This document shows, piece after piece, positions 1 through 7,229 of a stretch of 35,663 bases of DNA. A program made the translations under genes and the position numbers. The stretch is from the NCBI GenBank assembly GCA_910578115.1, contig CAJTPO010000048.1:1-35663 (forward strand). Reading direction: 5' to 3'. The notes below the pieces were generated by a model. It saw nothing but the letters and a program-made list of their open reading frames with translations. It was not told where the DNA came from and did not search any database. Source of the DNA: an uncultured Lachnospiraceae bacterium. Lineage in GTDB: Bacteria; Bacillota; Clostridia; Lachnospirales; Lachnospiraceae. The stretch's first letter is position 1, and each line of letters starts with the position of its first letter.

Positions 1-449
1 CCCCATGCACCGCGCTCGTCAAAAGGGCGCATAGTCAGCATGATATGGGCGTGGGGATTGCCGCCGCCCGTATCATGTATGGCAAAATCGGCGCACATTC
101 CCGCCGCCACAAAATGCCGTTCCACATACTCGCGGACAAGGGAAATGCCTTGCTCCCTCGTCAGTTCGCGGGGCAAGGCAATTTCAATCTCCCGTGCAAG
201 TTGGGCGTTCTTCGCTTTCTCGATTTTCTCCACTTCGTTCCATAAAACCGCCCTGTCCGTATATTCAGCGGGGGCGTGGCCGGGGAGTAAAATCTCGGTA
301 TGGACAACGCCGCCCTTGTGGGTGTAGTCGTGGGTCATTCCGTCAAACTGGTTTTTGATTTTCTCCCCCGCCCGGTAAGCGGCGGCGGCAACAGCGGACT
401 TGCCCTTGCCGCGGGATATGACTTTGATACTGCAATGGTAGATTGCCAC
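1..449 (-). CDS. MobA/MobL family relaxase, N-terminal part (runs off left edge)
   Basis: Conjugative relaxase that would nick the IME oriT and lead the strand into a recipient. Only the first 149 codons are in the window and no stop is seen. The protein begins VAIYHCSIKVISRGKGKSAV, then has an AAAYRAGE segment and, near residues 134-145, NPHAHIMLTMRP, the metal-binding histidine motif of MOBQ relaxases. The GTG start is chosen because AAAGGAG lies about six bases upstream and because family members begin MAIYH. The gene follows the DUF3847 gene, with the oriT in the 145-bp gap, as in RSF1010-like mobilization regions. The rest of the protein, usually including a helicase or primase-like tail, is outside the window. 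Confidence 0.93.
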   Translation of the reverse strand, partial: MAIYHCSIKVISRGKGKSAVAAAAYRAGEKIKNQFDGMTHDYTHKGGVVHTEILLPGHAPAEYTDRAVLWNEVEKIEKAKNAQLAREIEIALPRELTREQGISLVREYVERHFVAAGMCADFAIHDTGGGNPHAHIMLTMRPFDERGAW

Positions 450-530
450 GCGCCGCGCTCCTTTCTGCGGGTAACTCCCGCCGTTTCCTTTTGTGCCGAC
501 AGGCACAAAACGCCGTCTGCAAGACCGCAC

Positions 531-579
531 ATACCACATTTATGTGGTATATAAGTGCGCCCTTGCTTTTTGGCAAGGG
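531..579 (+). other. oriT of the IME (MOBQ / RSF1010-type nick region)
   Basis: A perfect 9-bp inverted repeat, ATACCACAT-TT-ATGTGGTAT (531-550), is followed after one base by TAAGTGCGCCCTTGC (552-566). TAAGTGCGCCCT is the nick core of the R1162/RSF1010 oriT, where the cut falls between TAAGTGCG and CCCT; this predicts a plus-strand nick between 559 and 560. A second hairpin, CCCTTGC...GCAAGGG (560-579), follows directly. The site lies just upstream of the cognate relaxase gene. Repeat, core and gene order are seen; the exact nick position is inferred from the known family. Confidence 0.85.
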
Positions 580-594
580 TAGGGGCGTAAGCCG

Positions 595-990
595 TTACCC
601 TTGTGCCGCGCCCCCGTCCGCGTCCGCGTCTGCGCCGCCCTCGCGGGCTGTATGGGTGGTTCTGGCGGCGGACGGCGTGTTACCCTGTGCCGCCGTTTCC
701 GCGCCCTGTGCGGGGGCTGTGGGGGCATACTGGGCGGTCAATTCGTCCAGTATGCGGCGGGCGTGGTCGGCGGCTACGGTCTTTTCAAGAAAGGTCTTGA
801 ATTGTTCCTCTGTCAGCGGTATGCTGTCGGGGACAAGGCTTTCAAAAAGCCCCATGCGGCGGCATAGGCGTTTTGTCCTGTCCTTGCGCTCCTGCGCCTT
901 TTGCTCCTGCACAAGCTGTCTGCGCCTGTTTTCAAGCTGTCGGATTTCTTCCTCAATGCTCGTGATTTTTTCGGCTTTGGTCTTTGCCAT
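595..990 (-). CDS. DUF3847-type mobilization-associated protein
   Basis: A 131-residue protein starting MAKTKAEKITSIEEEIRQLE. Residues about 8-50 form a basic, heptad-like coiled coil rich in Glu, Gln, Arg and Lys (QLENRRRQLVQEQKAQERK). A conserved-looking middle part (RRMGLFESLVPDSIPLTEEQ) is followed by a low-complexity Ala/Asp/Gly tail. I recognise it as the DUF3847 family found next to MobA/MobL relaxases in Clostridia elements. By position it may be an accessory protein at the oriT (MobC-like role), but that is inference. GAAAGGAG lies ten bases before the ATG. The tail is strongly GC-biased, as is the whole IME. Confidence 0.8.
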   Translation of the reverse strand: MAKTKAEKITSIEEEIRQLENRRRQLVQEQKAQERKDRTKRLCRRMGLFESLVPDSIPLTEEQFKTFLEKTVAADHARRILDELTAQYAPTAPAQGAETAAQGNTPSAARTTHTAREGGADADADGGAAQG

Positions 991-1019
991 GCGTCAATCG
1001 CTCCTTTCGATTTTTGTGT

Positions 1020-1049
1020 GGAATGGATAGGATAGGAATGGAATGGATT
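1020..1049. repeat. Six tandem GGA(A/T)(T/A) pentamers
   Basis: GGAAT GGATA GGATA GGAAT GGAAT GGATT runs without interruption from 1020 to 1049, upstream of the DUF3847 ribosome binding site. It lies where a leader or promoter would be, so copy-number change there could alter expression of the mob genes; that role is inference. Confidence 0.7.
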
Positions 1050-1073
1050 TTTACAGACAATCGGTTTCCCGTT

Positions 1074-1241
1074 TTATTCCTGCTTATCGGCTAGTATCAT
1101 TTTCAGCAGCTTGTCGCGGAATGTTTCTGTGCCGCTGTGGTTGAAAAACAACTCCGCAACAATGGTCTGCCCGTTCCTGTGTGTCGTGATGATACCGTCC
1201 GGCTTTCGGGGCGGGGCGGGCGTTTCGTTCTTTTCTGTCAA
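1074..1241 (-). CDS. TnpW-type small transposon protein
   Basis: A 55-residue protein with a TTG start, easily missed. It begins MTEKNETPAPPRKPDGIITT and ends FRDKLLKMILADKQE. AAAGGAG sits seven bases upstream of the TTG, which decides the start. The proline-rich N-terminus followed by a short fold with QTIVAELFFNHSGTETF matches my recollection of the TnpW family carried beside large serine recombinases in Clostridia elements. No biochemical role is established that I know of. It lies downstream of the recombinase gene, separated by a 34-bp direct repeat, and upstream of the DUF3847 gene. Confidence 0.82.
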   Translation of the reverse strand: MTEKNETPAPPRKPDGIITTHRNGQTIVAELFFNHSGTETFRDKLLKMILADKQE

Positions 1242-1287
1242 TGGGTCGCTCCTTTCTTTGGGCGCGGAAAAGGGATTTCCCGTAATC

Positions 1288-1389
1288 GGAAAATCCCTCT
1301 CGGCTGTCGGTTATTCGGTTTTTGAGCTGGTATAATAAAGTTGTAACACCAAACAGGAAAATCCCTCTCTGCTGTCGGTTATTCGGTTT
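1288..1389. repeat. 34-bp direct repeat pair after the recombinase gene
   Basis: Two copies, 1288-1321 and 1356-1389, share 33 of 34 bases; each begins GGAAAATCCCTCTC and ends GTCGGTTATTCGGTTT. Their starts are 68 bp apart. The second copy ends eight bases before the recombinase stop codon. Seen directly; the function is unknown. Confidence 0.85.
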
Positions 1390-1396
1390 AGCTGTT

Positions 1397-3241
1397 TTAC
1401 TGTGCGGTGGCGGCGGCTTGCGCCTTTTTTCTCGCTCTGTATTCCCGCGCTTTGATACGGTCATACTCCCGTTGCTTTTCATTATTTTTAGCGCGGTAGG
1501 CTCTGGAATATTCCCGGTGGTAGGCGCGGCTCTTTTCCTTTTTCGCTTCTTCGATTTCCTCCCGCATTTGTCTGATTTCCTGCTCTGCCGGCTCTGCAAG
1601 CTGTGTCAGTTCGTTCTCAAATTTACCGATATGGTTGAAGTATATCCCGATATGCTGTATGGCGTATCTTGCCCGCTTCTGGTCGCGCTCATGCACTTCG
1701 ATTTTGCTGATAAACTCGTTGAGAATGGCGGGGGTGAGTTCGGAAAAGTCGGCATAGCGTTCTGTCAGCTTCACAAACCTTTGCGCCCGCCCTCCCGCGT
1801 TTTCAAAAGCGGATAATTGCTCCTTAATTTCCGCAAGTTCCTCTTTCAGCTTATAATATTCTTCCGAATACTTCCGCGACATCTGCTCGTAACGGTCTTG
1901 CTCAATCGTGCCGAGGGCGTTATCCTCATACAGCTTATCCAGAACCTTTTCAATCTGTTCAAGCCGCGTTGTGATTTGCGGTACGCGCTTTTGCTGTTTC
2001 TTTGTCTGGTCGGTCTGCTGTACGGCAAGGCTCTTTTTCACTAAGGCTTCAAAGTCTGCCCGGTTGCTGATAGAGTATTCCGCGATTTTTTTCAGCACGT
2101 CCGAAACGGTCTGCATGAGTAAATCCGCGTCCATGATGTGCGGGGAATGGCACTTCGGATTTTTGGCTTTCCCCTTGTGGTACTCACTGCAATAGGCGAT
2201 ATGCCGTTTGCCGCCGTTCCTGTAATCTATCCGTATGTGCATTTTTGCGCCGCAGTCCTTACAGAAAAGCAAGCCCGACAAAGGGTGGATTTCCCCGTCC
2301 CCGTTTGGTCGCTTGACGGGGGCATTTTCCAAAATCCGCTGTACATTCTCAAAGTCGGCGCGGTCGATAACCGGTTCATGCACATTTTCCGTAATCTGCC
2401 ACTGGCTTCTGTCTACATAGTGGTTTCGCTTGTCACGGAAATGTTTTGCGGTCTTGAAGTTTACAATGTCGCCGCAATACTCCTGCCGCGTGAGGATATG
2501 GGTCAGCGTGGCTTTGTTCCATTTGCAACGGTTTTCCTCGTTAAGCGCCTTATTTTTGCAGGTTCCCCGCCCTCGGTCTTTCATATAGAATGTGGGCGTT
2601 GGGATTTGCTCATTTTTCAGATATACGGCGATCTGGTTTCGGTTCTTCCCGTTCAGAAACAGGCGGAAAATCAAGCGGACAACTTTGGCTGCTTCTTCAT
2701 CAATTATCCAAAAATCTTTGTTGTCGGGGTCTTTGACATATCCGTAGGGGGCTTCGGTTGCGATTGGCTTGCCGCTCGTCCCCTTTGTGCGGATACCCGT
2801 TTTTACTTTCTTGCTGATGTCGCGGGCGTACCACTCTGACATGATATTGATAAAGGGGGCAAACTCCAACGTGTCGGGCTTTTCGCTGTCTATCCCGTTG
2901 TTTACCGCGATAAAGCGCACGTTGTTTCTGCGGAAAATCTCCATAGCGTTTCCCACTTGGAGATAGTCGCGCCCCCAGCGGGTCATGTCTTTCATAATGC
3001 ACACGCCGATTTTGCCGTTTTCCACGTCCTCAATCATGCGGGAGTAGGCAGAACGGTCAAAAAATCTGCCGCTTTCGTCATCGTCAATGTAGTGCCGGAT
3101 ATTGGTTAATTTTAGCTGTCTGGCATAGCTTTCCAGAAATTTCTTCTGGTTCTGTATGGAGTTGCTTTCGCCGCCGTCCCTGTCCTCGTCCCCCACGGAT
3201 AGGCGGGAGTAAAGGGCTGTGATTTTGCTGTAATCATTCAT
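1397..3241 (-). CDS. Large serine recombinase (TndX/TnpX-like) of the IME
   Basis: Site-specific recombinase that would excise and integrate the IME. The 614-residue protein has the layout of the family: an N-terminal resolvase catalytic domain with YSRLS (catalytic Ser15 and Arg13 in this numbering) and the MKDMTRWGRD segment; a recombinase domain (IATEAPYGYV onward); a zinc ribbon with CKDCGAK and later Cys residues; a long coiled-coil arm; and a basic C-terminal tail. The start at 3241 is chosen over codons further upstream because GGAGGG lies seven bases before this ATG. The 5' end faces the VirD4 stub, so the element end lies within about 60 bp upstream. GC content is clearly higher than in the ICE genes beyond it. 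Confidence 0.95.
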   Translation of the reverse strand: MNDYSKITALYSRLSVGDEDRDGGESNSIQNQKKFLESYARQLKLTNIRHYIDDDESGRFFDRSAYSRMIEDVENGKIGVCIMKDMTRWGRDYLQVGNAMEIFRRNNVRFIAVNNGIDSEKPDTLEFAPFINIMSEWYARDISKKVKTGIRTKGTSGKPIATEAPYGYVKDPDNKDFWIIDEEAAKVVRLIFRLFLNGKNRNQIAVYLKNEQIPTPTFYMKDRGRGTCKNKALNEENRCKWNKATLTHILTRQEYCGDIVNFKTAKHFRDKRNHYVDRSQWQITENVHEPVIDRADFENVQRILENAPVKRPNGDGEIHPLSGLLFCKDCGAKMHIRIDYRNGGKRHIAYCSEYHKGKAKNPKCHSPHIMDADLLMQTVSDVLKKIAEYSISNRADFEALVKKSLAVQQTDQTKKQQKRVPQITTRLEQIEKVLDKLYEDNALGTIEQDRYEQMSRKYSEEYYKLKEELAEIKEQLSAFENAGGRAQRFVKLTERYADFSELTPAILNEFISKIEVHERDQKRARYAIQHIGIYFNHIGKFENELTQLAEPAEQEIRQMREEIEEAKKEKSRAYHREYSRAYRAKNNEKQREYDRIKAREYRARKKAQAAATAQ

Positions 3242-3286
3242 GTGCATACCCTCCTGCGTCAATATAGGTGTTGCTTACAGTTAAGA

Positions 3287-3601
3287 TTATGCACCCCACC
3301 TAGCGGAGCCATATTCCTGGTTGTGCCGAAACTTCTTTGCGTTCTTGCTTTTCATATATACCGCCAGTCTCAGGATTCCACCGATAGCAAATCCTACGAG
3401 CAGATCCACCGGATGAAAACTCGGAAACGGATTGGAAAATGCCTTTCCGAAATATCCCTCCAGGATAACACTCTGCAGCTTTTCCGAGGCATTGGTCCCG
3501 CCTGCTATTCGGAATGCTTCTCCGATATTGGTTGCCACAAGCCCAACGATCACATAAGGGATATTCAGGATGATGAGCTTCTTTATATTTCTCTTTTTCA
3601 T
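3287..3601 (-). pseudogene. VirD4/TraG-type coupling protein, N-terminal stub disrupted by the IME
   Basis: The type IV coupling protein is a membrane ATPase that links the relaxosome to the conjugation channel. Only 104 codons remain. They carry the N-terminal membrane region (LIILNIPYVIVGLVATNIG, then HPVDLLVGFAIGGILRLAVY) and end EYGSARWGA-stop, where family members continue into the Walker A domain. No nucleotide-binding motif is left. Sequence homology breaks right at the IME recombinase end, so the gene is split, not naturally short. Its ATG overlaps the pcfB stop (ATGA), as in intact ICEs. The remainder should lie past the other IME end, outside the window. If the IME excises, the gene would be restored. 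Confidence 0.88.
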
Positions 3602-4098
3602 CGCTCCATCTCCTTCCGTTTTTCCTTATCCTTTCGAGGCATGGATGCCACCTTTTCCTTGAATTTCTTCAATTTCTGCAGGATACTCGGGCGTTCCTTC
3701 TCGGCTGCCTTTTTGCGCTTGGTCTGCTTTGCCGCATATTCCTTCAAGACTTGTGTGATCGCATCTGCATCCCTCGCCTTGAAGAAAACGGTATACTTAG
3801 GCGGATCTACATCCTTATCCTTAACGATTGCAAAATCCACACCATACTTGTTGGCAATCTTCTTAAAATCCCTGATGCCGGAATCACCGATATCCATGCT
3901 TGATACACCCTGTCCCTGACCAACAAGTTCCTTTACGGACTGTTTGCCATGAGGAGTATCCTTAGCCATTCGGTTTACATCCTTTTTCCTTTGATGATTT
4001 CGGTGCCAGGCAGCCAGAGCTCTTAAGAGTAGCCGCAGTGTTACCTTGCCGGTCCTGACCGCTAAGCGTACCGTTTGATCTGAAACCTGCTCATTCAC
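3598..4098 (-). CDS. PcfB family (DUF3801) conjugation protein
   Basis: A 166-residue protein starting MNEQVSDQTVRLAVRTGKVT. It has the family hallmarks HGKQSVKELVGQGQGV (about 50-65), KIANKYGVDFAI and PPKYTVFFKARDADAI, and a Lys-rich tail. PcfB of Enterococcus pCF10 is an accessory factor of the relaxosome that works with the coupling protein. Immediate overlap with the virD4 start supports that pairing. The N-terminal 25 residues are moderately hydrophobic. Members are usually about 130-170 residues, so this one is full length. Confidence 0.9.
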   Translation of the reverse strand: MNEQVSDQTVRLAVRTGKVTLRLLLRALAAWHRNHQRKKDVNRMAKDTPHGKQSVKELVGQGQGVSSMDIGDSGIRDFKKIANKYGVDFAIVKDKDVDPPKYTVFFKARDADAITQVLKEYAAKQTKRKKAAEKERPSILQKLKKFKEKVASMPRKDKEKRKEMER

Positions 4099-4138
4099 AC
4101 TCTCACTTCCTTTCCACTAATTCTTCACTATTGCTTCA

Positions 4139-4474
4139 CTATTCGCCGCACTCCAAAACGCCATCCAGCGTGGTAGGAATGACCTTGGAATGCTTGGCAA
4201 CAGATATGTCAGCCCGGACATCATCATTGATCTTCTTTCCGCAGACAACGAGAAATCTCGCACGCTTTAAAAGATCCTCCGACATCTCGCGACGCTTCTT
4301 TTCGCCATCCGGATCGTCTTCTCCGATAATCCCTGAAAATGCAAGTACCGGACACAAAGGAAGGTATCCAGCCTTTACCAGCTCGCCACAGTATTTTCTT
4401 GCCAGGTCTTCCGCATCAACGCGGTTCTTCGGCCATGCAGCCGTTACATATGCTCTGGGTATCGTTCTGTTCAT
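4139..4474 (-). CDS. DUF7768-like / nucleoside 2-deoxyribosyltransferase-fold protein
   Basis: A 111-residue protein starting MNRTIPRAYVTAAWPKNRVD. The order RAYVTAAW, ARKYCGELVKAGYLPLCPVL, SEDLLKRARFLVVCG and a C-terminal DISVAKHSKVIPTTLDG matches the DUF4406/DUF7768 class, whose fold resembles nucleoside 2-deoxyribosyltransferases. Enzymatic activity is unproven for this class. AGGAGG lies seven bases before the ATG and the gene follows the upstream stop by ten bases, so the two are co-transcribed. It is a common passenger of Clostridia ICEs. Confidence 0.75.
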   Translation of the reverse strand: MNRTIPRAYVTAAWPKNRVDAEDLARKYCGELVKAGYLPLCPVLAFSGIIGEDDPDGEKKRREMSEDLLKRARFLVVCGKKINDDVRADISVAKHSKVIPTTLDGVLECGE

Positions 4475-4484
4475 GATGCACCTC

Positions 4485-4895
4485 CTAAATCAGTTCCAGA
4501 GCAGAAAACTCCTGCCCGTCACCAACGATCGTGATCAGCCTGCTTTCAAATTCTTTTGCAGCTTCCTGAAAGTCTTCGCCCTCCAGCAATGAAAGCTTTT
4601 CGTGTGCATACTTCAAGATGATCACGGATCCGATATAACATCTGCCGGTTCCAAAATTGATGATCTTATCACCATTGAACATGGCGATATAATCTGATTT
4701 TCCGAGATATTCTCCATGTCCCACTTCATTCAGTCTGTCCAAAATAGAATTAGTCTCAAGAGCATCTGCTATCCTGGACTCACCATTGGTTCCGATGATC
4801 AGGGCTCCTTCCTCTTTCTTCTTAAATCTGTTTTCTGCAAAAACTGCTCCGTCATTTACCGGATCCAGTTCGATTGTTACATTCAGTGTTTTCAA
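4485..4895 (-). CDS. Conserved ICE protein of unknown function
   Basis: A 136-residue protein with a TTG start at 4895, chosen because GGAGG lies nine bases upstream and because residues further upstream overlap repA in another frame. It begins MKTLNVTIELDPVNDGAVFA and includes EGALIIGTNGESRIADAL, YIAMFNGDKIINFGTGRCYI and a C-terminal acidic helix region. It is soluble, acidic, with no membrane segment or recognisable catalytic motif. Position directly after repA and before the DUF7768-like gene suggests an ICE core gene. I do not recognise a function. Confidence 0.75.
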   Translation of the reverse strand: MKTLNVTIELDPVNDGAVFAENRFKKKEEGALIIGTNGESRIADALETNSILDRLNEVGHGEYLGKSDYIAMFNGDKIINFGTGRCYIGSVIILKYAHEKLSLLEGEDFQEAAKEFESRLITIVGDGQEFSALELI

Positions 4896-4911
4896 TTGAT
4901 CTTTCCTCCTG

Positions 4912-5781
4912 TTAGATTCTGCCTTCGGCCATATCGTTGTTGACCCAGGCCTGGTAATAGCTCTGCATGGTAAGCGGAGCGTTATAGATTGTTGCAAGCA
5001 GATACTGCTTGATGTTTCTGACTTTTGTAGGGTTATTCTTAAGGCACCCCATGACATATTCCACATGCATGCAATTCAGCTTCATAAACTGAGATTTCAC
5101 AACATTGACAGGCTTATCATCTCCTGCAATACGGATGGTCTTTCTCTTGGAACAGAGTACATCCAGCATCATGTCCAGAATGGCGTCCAGGATTTCCCTG
5201 TCATACGGATACCGCTCATACAAAACAGCCATATCAAGCTGCTCTATAAGGTACTCACGATAGTCGGATCTCTCATCCTTATCCACATCCCTTCCGGATA
5301 GGATAGGATTGATATCACTTATATCAGTATTATTTATCTCAGTATTATTAGAGTATGAGTCGCATACTTCTGCAGGTATGTCCTGCATACTTCCGTGGGT
5401 ATGTGTTTCATACTTCTGTAGGTTTGCATCCCATACCCGGCCAAAGTTATGCACATAAAGCTTTGTTGGTTTTCCAAGCCCCTGCTTCTTCTGCTCCACA
5501 AGTCCGAAATTCACAAGTTCCTTCAGGACCTTGCAGGATTTCTGATGACAGCGGCCGAGAGCCAGTTCAATGCTTTCTATCGTCATATAGACATAGACAT
5601 GCCCTTCTTCATCGATCCATCTGTTTTTCTTGGAAAGCTGGATACGATCCAAAAGGATCCCATACAAAAGCTTTGCATCCGAAGACAGCCCCCGGAACCT
5701 TTTATCCGTACAAAGAACCTTGGGAGTTCTGTAGAATACATAGTTTTCCGACTCCTCCGGATAAAAGTAGTCGAACTGCAT
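4912..5781 (-). CDS. RepA_N-type replication initiator
   Basis: A 289-residue initiator expected to start replication of the excised circular ICE. The N-terminal RepA_N domain (residues about 5-115) shows FYRTPKVLCTDKRFRGLS, then DAKLLYGILLDRIQLSKKN and a winged-helix segment IELALGRCHQKSCKVLKELV. A variable linker (about 125-160) encodes three 23-bp iterons at the DNA level. The C-terminal part (NIKQYLLATIYNAPLTM) matches the extension of Clostridia ICE initiators. AGGAG sits nine bases before the ATG. RepA_N initiators of Gram-positive plasmids are known to act at an origin within their own gene, which fits the iterons here. Confidence 0.9.
   Translation of the reverse strand: MQFDYFYPEESENYVFYRTPKVLCTDKRFRGLSSDAKLLYGILLDRIQLSKKNRWIDEEGHVYVYMTIESIELALGRCHQKSCKVLKELVNFGLVEQKKQGLGKPTKLYVHNFGRVWDANLQKYETHTHGSMQDIPAEVCDSYSNNTEINNTDISDINPILSGRDVDKDERSDYREYLIEQLDMAVLYERYPYDREILDAILDMMLDVLCSKRKTIRIAGDDKPVNVVKSQFMKLNCMHVEYVMGCLKNNPTKVRNIKQYLLATIYNAPLTMQSYYQAWVNNDMAEGRI
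5363..5439. repeat. 23-bp iterons inside repA (candidate replication origin)
   Basis: CATACTTC occurs at 5363, 5386 and 5409, exactly 23 bp apart, with a partial fourth copy CATACCCG at 5432. Two of the units contain the dyad CATAC-N8-GTATG and the third is degenerate (GTTTG). They fall in the poorly conserved linker of RepA, where amino-acid constraint is low. Origins within rep are established for the RepA_N family; assigning the origin here is inference from repeat geometry and place. Confidence 0.75.
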
Positions 5782-5785
5782 GGCA

Positions 5786-5992
5786 TCACACTCCTTCGGT
5801 AGCTGCTTTTCTTGCTGCCCTGTGCTCGCTCATGATCTTTGCGTAGCAGGGAAAGCAAAATGCTCTGTCCTTCCCATAAGGGCACTCATGCTTACAGTTT
5901 CTGGGATGCGCATTCGGTATCGGTTTACCGAGAACTGAAGTATAAGAATTCCCATATCCGGCGATGACCGGCGTATAACATTTATCTGACAT
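5786..5992 (-). CDS. Small Cys-rich, probably zinc-binding ICE protein
   Basis: A 68-residue protein. The start at 5992 (MSDKCYTPVIAGYGNSYTS) is chosen over longer readings because GAAAGGA lies about eight bases upstream and the extension would run through a hairpin. The core is HPRNCKHECPYGKDRAFCFP followed by CYAKIM: a C-x3-C-x8-C-x2-C pattern that could hold one zinc ion. The C-terminus is basic. It lies five bases from the repA start codon, so it is translated from the same message and may act in replication or its control. I do not recognise a named family. Confidence 0.7.
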   Translation of the reverse strand: MSDKCYTPVIAGYGNSYTSVLGKPIPNAHPRNCKHECPYGKDRAFCFPCYAKIMSEHRAARKAATEGV

Positions 5993-6007
5993 ATCTGTTC
6001 CTTTCCG

Positions 6008-6053
6008 GCATAAGAAAAGCGCCAAGCCGGGGAACCTCCCACAGCCTGACGCC
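6008..6053 (-). terminator. Hairpin with U-tract, upstream of the small Cys-rich gene (copy A)
   Basis: On the minus strand GGCGTCAGGC pairs with GCTTGGCGC (G-U pairs allowed) around an inner GGGA-GGT-TCCC loop, followed by TTTTCTTATGCC. It stands between the DUF5688-type gene and the Cys-rich gene. A diverged copy with the same 3' sequence lies at 7230-7282, so this is a conserved element and may be an attenuator. Confidence 0.65.
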
Positions 6054-6085
6054 CTAAGCCTCAAACGTTTGATTTTGGTTTCTGC

Positions 6086-7165
6086 TTAGAGTGCTTCGCC
6101 ACCCTTGGCCTTCGCACCCTTATCGATGGTTTCCTTCTTAGGAGCCTTGGCGACTTCCTCTTTCTTGGCTTTCAGTTCACCAAGAACGGATTTTTCACCC
6201 TTCTCTTCAGCGTGTTCCTCCTCCTTTTCAGCCTGGCGTGCTACGAACTTTTCACCAAGCTCGAAGATCTTTGCCTGACTGTCATAGTGGTAAACACTGT
6301 CGGTAAGCTTATCCGCAGGAGCAACCTGAGTCGCATTGACTTCCTTTACCATCGCCTCAAGATCCTTAAGCCCCATCTCCCCGTTATCAGGAACGATGAG
6401 AACCTCGTGGATACTCGAGGGTAAAATGTAGAAGTCTCCGCCTGCCCTTTCAGCTGCCTGATCCATGAAGTTCTGATAAGCAAGAACTCCGGCTCCGTGA
6501 ACCTTGTCGGGTACCGTTGCAACGAAGATCTTCTCATCTTCAGGAGCCACCGGGAAGATTCCCATCATCTCAGCCTGCTCAACTCCCATCATCTCAGCCA
6601 TGACTTCGCTCATGCCCTTGATCTCGACGGGCTTGATCTGAGGCGCATTCTCCATCGCATCAGCGTGAATCTGTTCGGGAGTAACGCCCATGTTTTCAAG
6701 CAGCTGGTTGGTAACCAGGATGGATGCTCTGCCTTCATCATCGGAATTTAAGACGAAGCGATATACAACCGCCATATCTTCCATATTCTGATGAGGTACA
6801 GTTTCAAGCATCTCCTTATTGGCTTCCGCAGAAACAACTTCCATCGCAAGCTTTTCCTTCATCTGAGAGTAATCAGATAAGGAATCGATATCGAAGTCAG
6901 GTCTCTGGGTGATGCCGTTATTCACGACCTCAACGGCCTTATCTACGACCTCATCGTAGGATCTGCCGTTTTCCATCGCGTTGTAGAACTTGTCGATCCC
7001 GATGTTCACTCCGATGTTGCTTCCCTCCGGCGTAACCGTTACAGCCTCGTAACTCTCGTTGAGCTTGTTTACGGTGTTGACTGAAACCTTTACATCAGCG
7101 CCCTGCTCATCAAGCCTGTCCTTTAAGTCCTCTACGAACTTCTCTTTGAATGATTCATAATCCAT
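6086..7165 (-). CDS. DUF5688-type ICE protein
   Basis: A 359-residue, very acidic soluble protein starting MDYESFKEKFVEDLKDRLDE. The first 300 residues hold the DUF5688 arrangement as I recall it: an N-terminal region with VSVNTVNKLNESYEAVTVTP and NIGIDKFYNAMENG, a central part with MAVVYRFVLNSDDEGRASIL, and a C-terminal half with DFYILPSSIHEVLIVPDNG. The last 50 residues are a charged Lys/Glu/Ala tail, likely disordered. There is no signal peptide or membrane segment. Such proteins recur beside repA in Clostridia ICEs, with unknown role. It is preceded by terminator-like hairpins at 7230 and 7314. Confidence 0.78.
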   Translation of the reverse strand: MDYESFKEKFVEDLKDRLDEQGADVKVSVNTVNKLNESYEAVTVTPEGSNIGVNIGIDKFYNAMENGRSYDEVVDKAVEVVNNGITQRPDFDIDSLSDYSQMKEKLAMEVVSAEANKEMLETVPHQNMEDMAVVYRFVLNSDDEGRASILVTNQLLENMGVTPEQIHADAMENAPQIKPVEIKGMSEVMAEMMGVEQAEMMGIFPVAPEDEKIFVATVPDKVHGAGVLAYQNFMDQAAERAGGDFYILPSSIHEVLIVPDNGEMGLKDLEAMVKEVNATQVAPADKLTDSVYHYDSQAKIFELGEKFVARQAEKEEEHAEEKGEKSVLGELKAKKEEVAKAPKKETIDKGAKAKGGEAL

Positions 7166-7229
7166 AGTGTGTTTTATCCTTTCGTTTTTTGTGTCGGCTC
7201 CGGATCGTCATCCTCGGCCTCGGGTTGAT

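Noticed and set aside
1322..2839. Plus-strand reading frames opposite the serine recombinase
   Set aside because: Antisense shadows; no family signature and no ribosome binding site.
4896..5066. N-terminal extension of the unknown gene at 4485-4895
   Set aside because: The extension overlaps repA in another frame, while a TTG with a good GGAGG site gives a compact start.
5341..5440. CRISPR-like repeat array
   Set aside because: Repeat units are contiguous with only short variable parts and lie inside repA; iterons explain them better and no cas gene is present.
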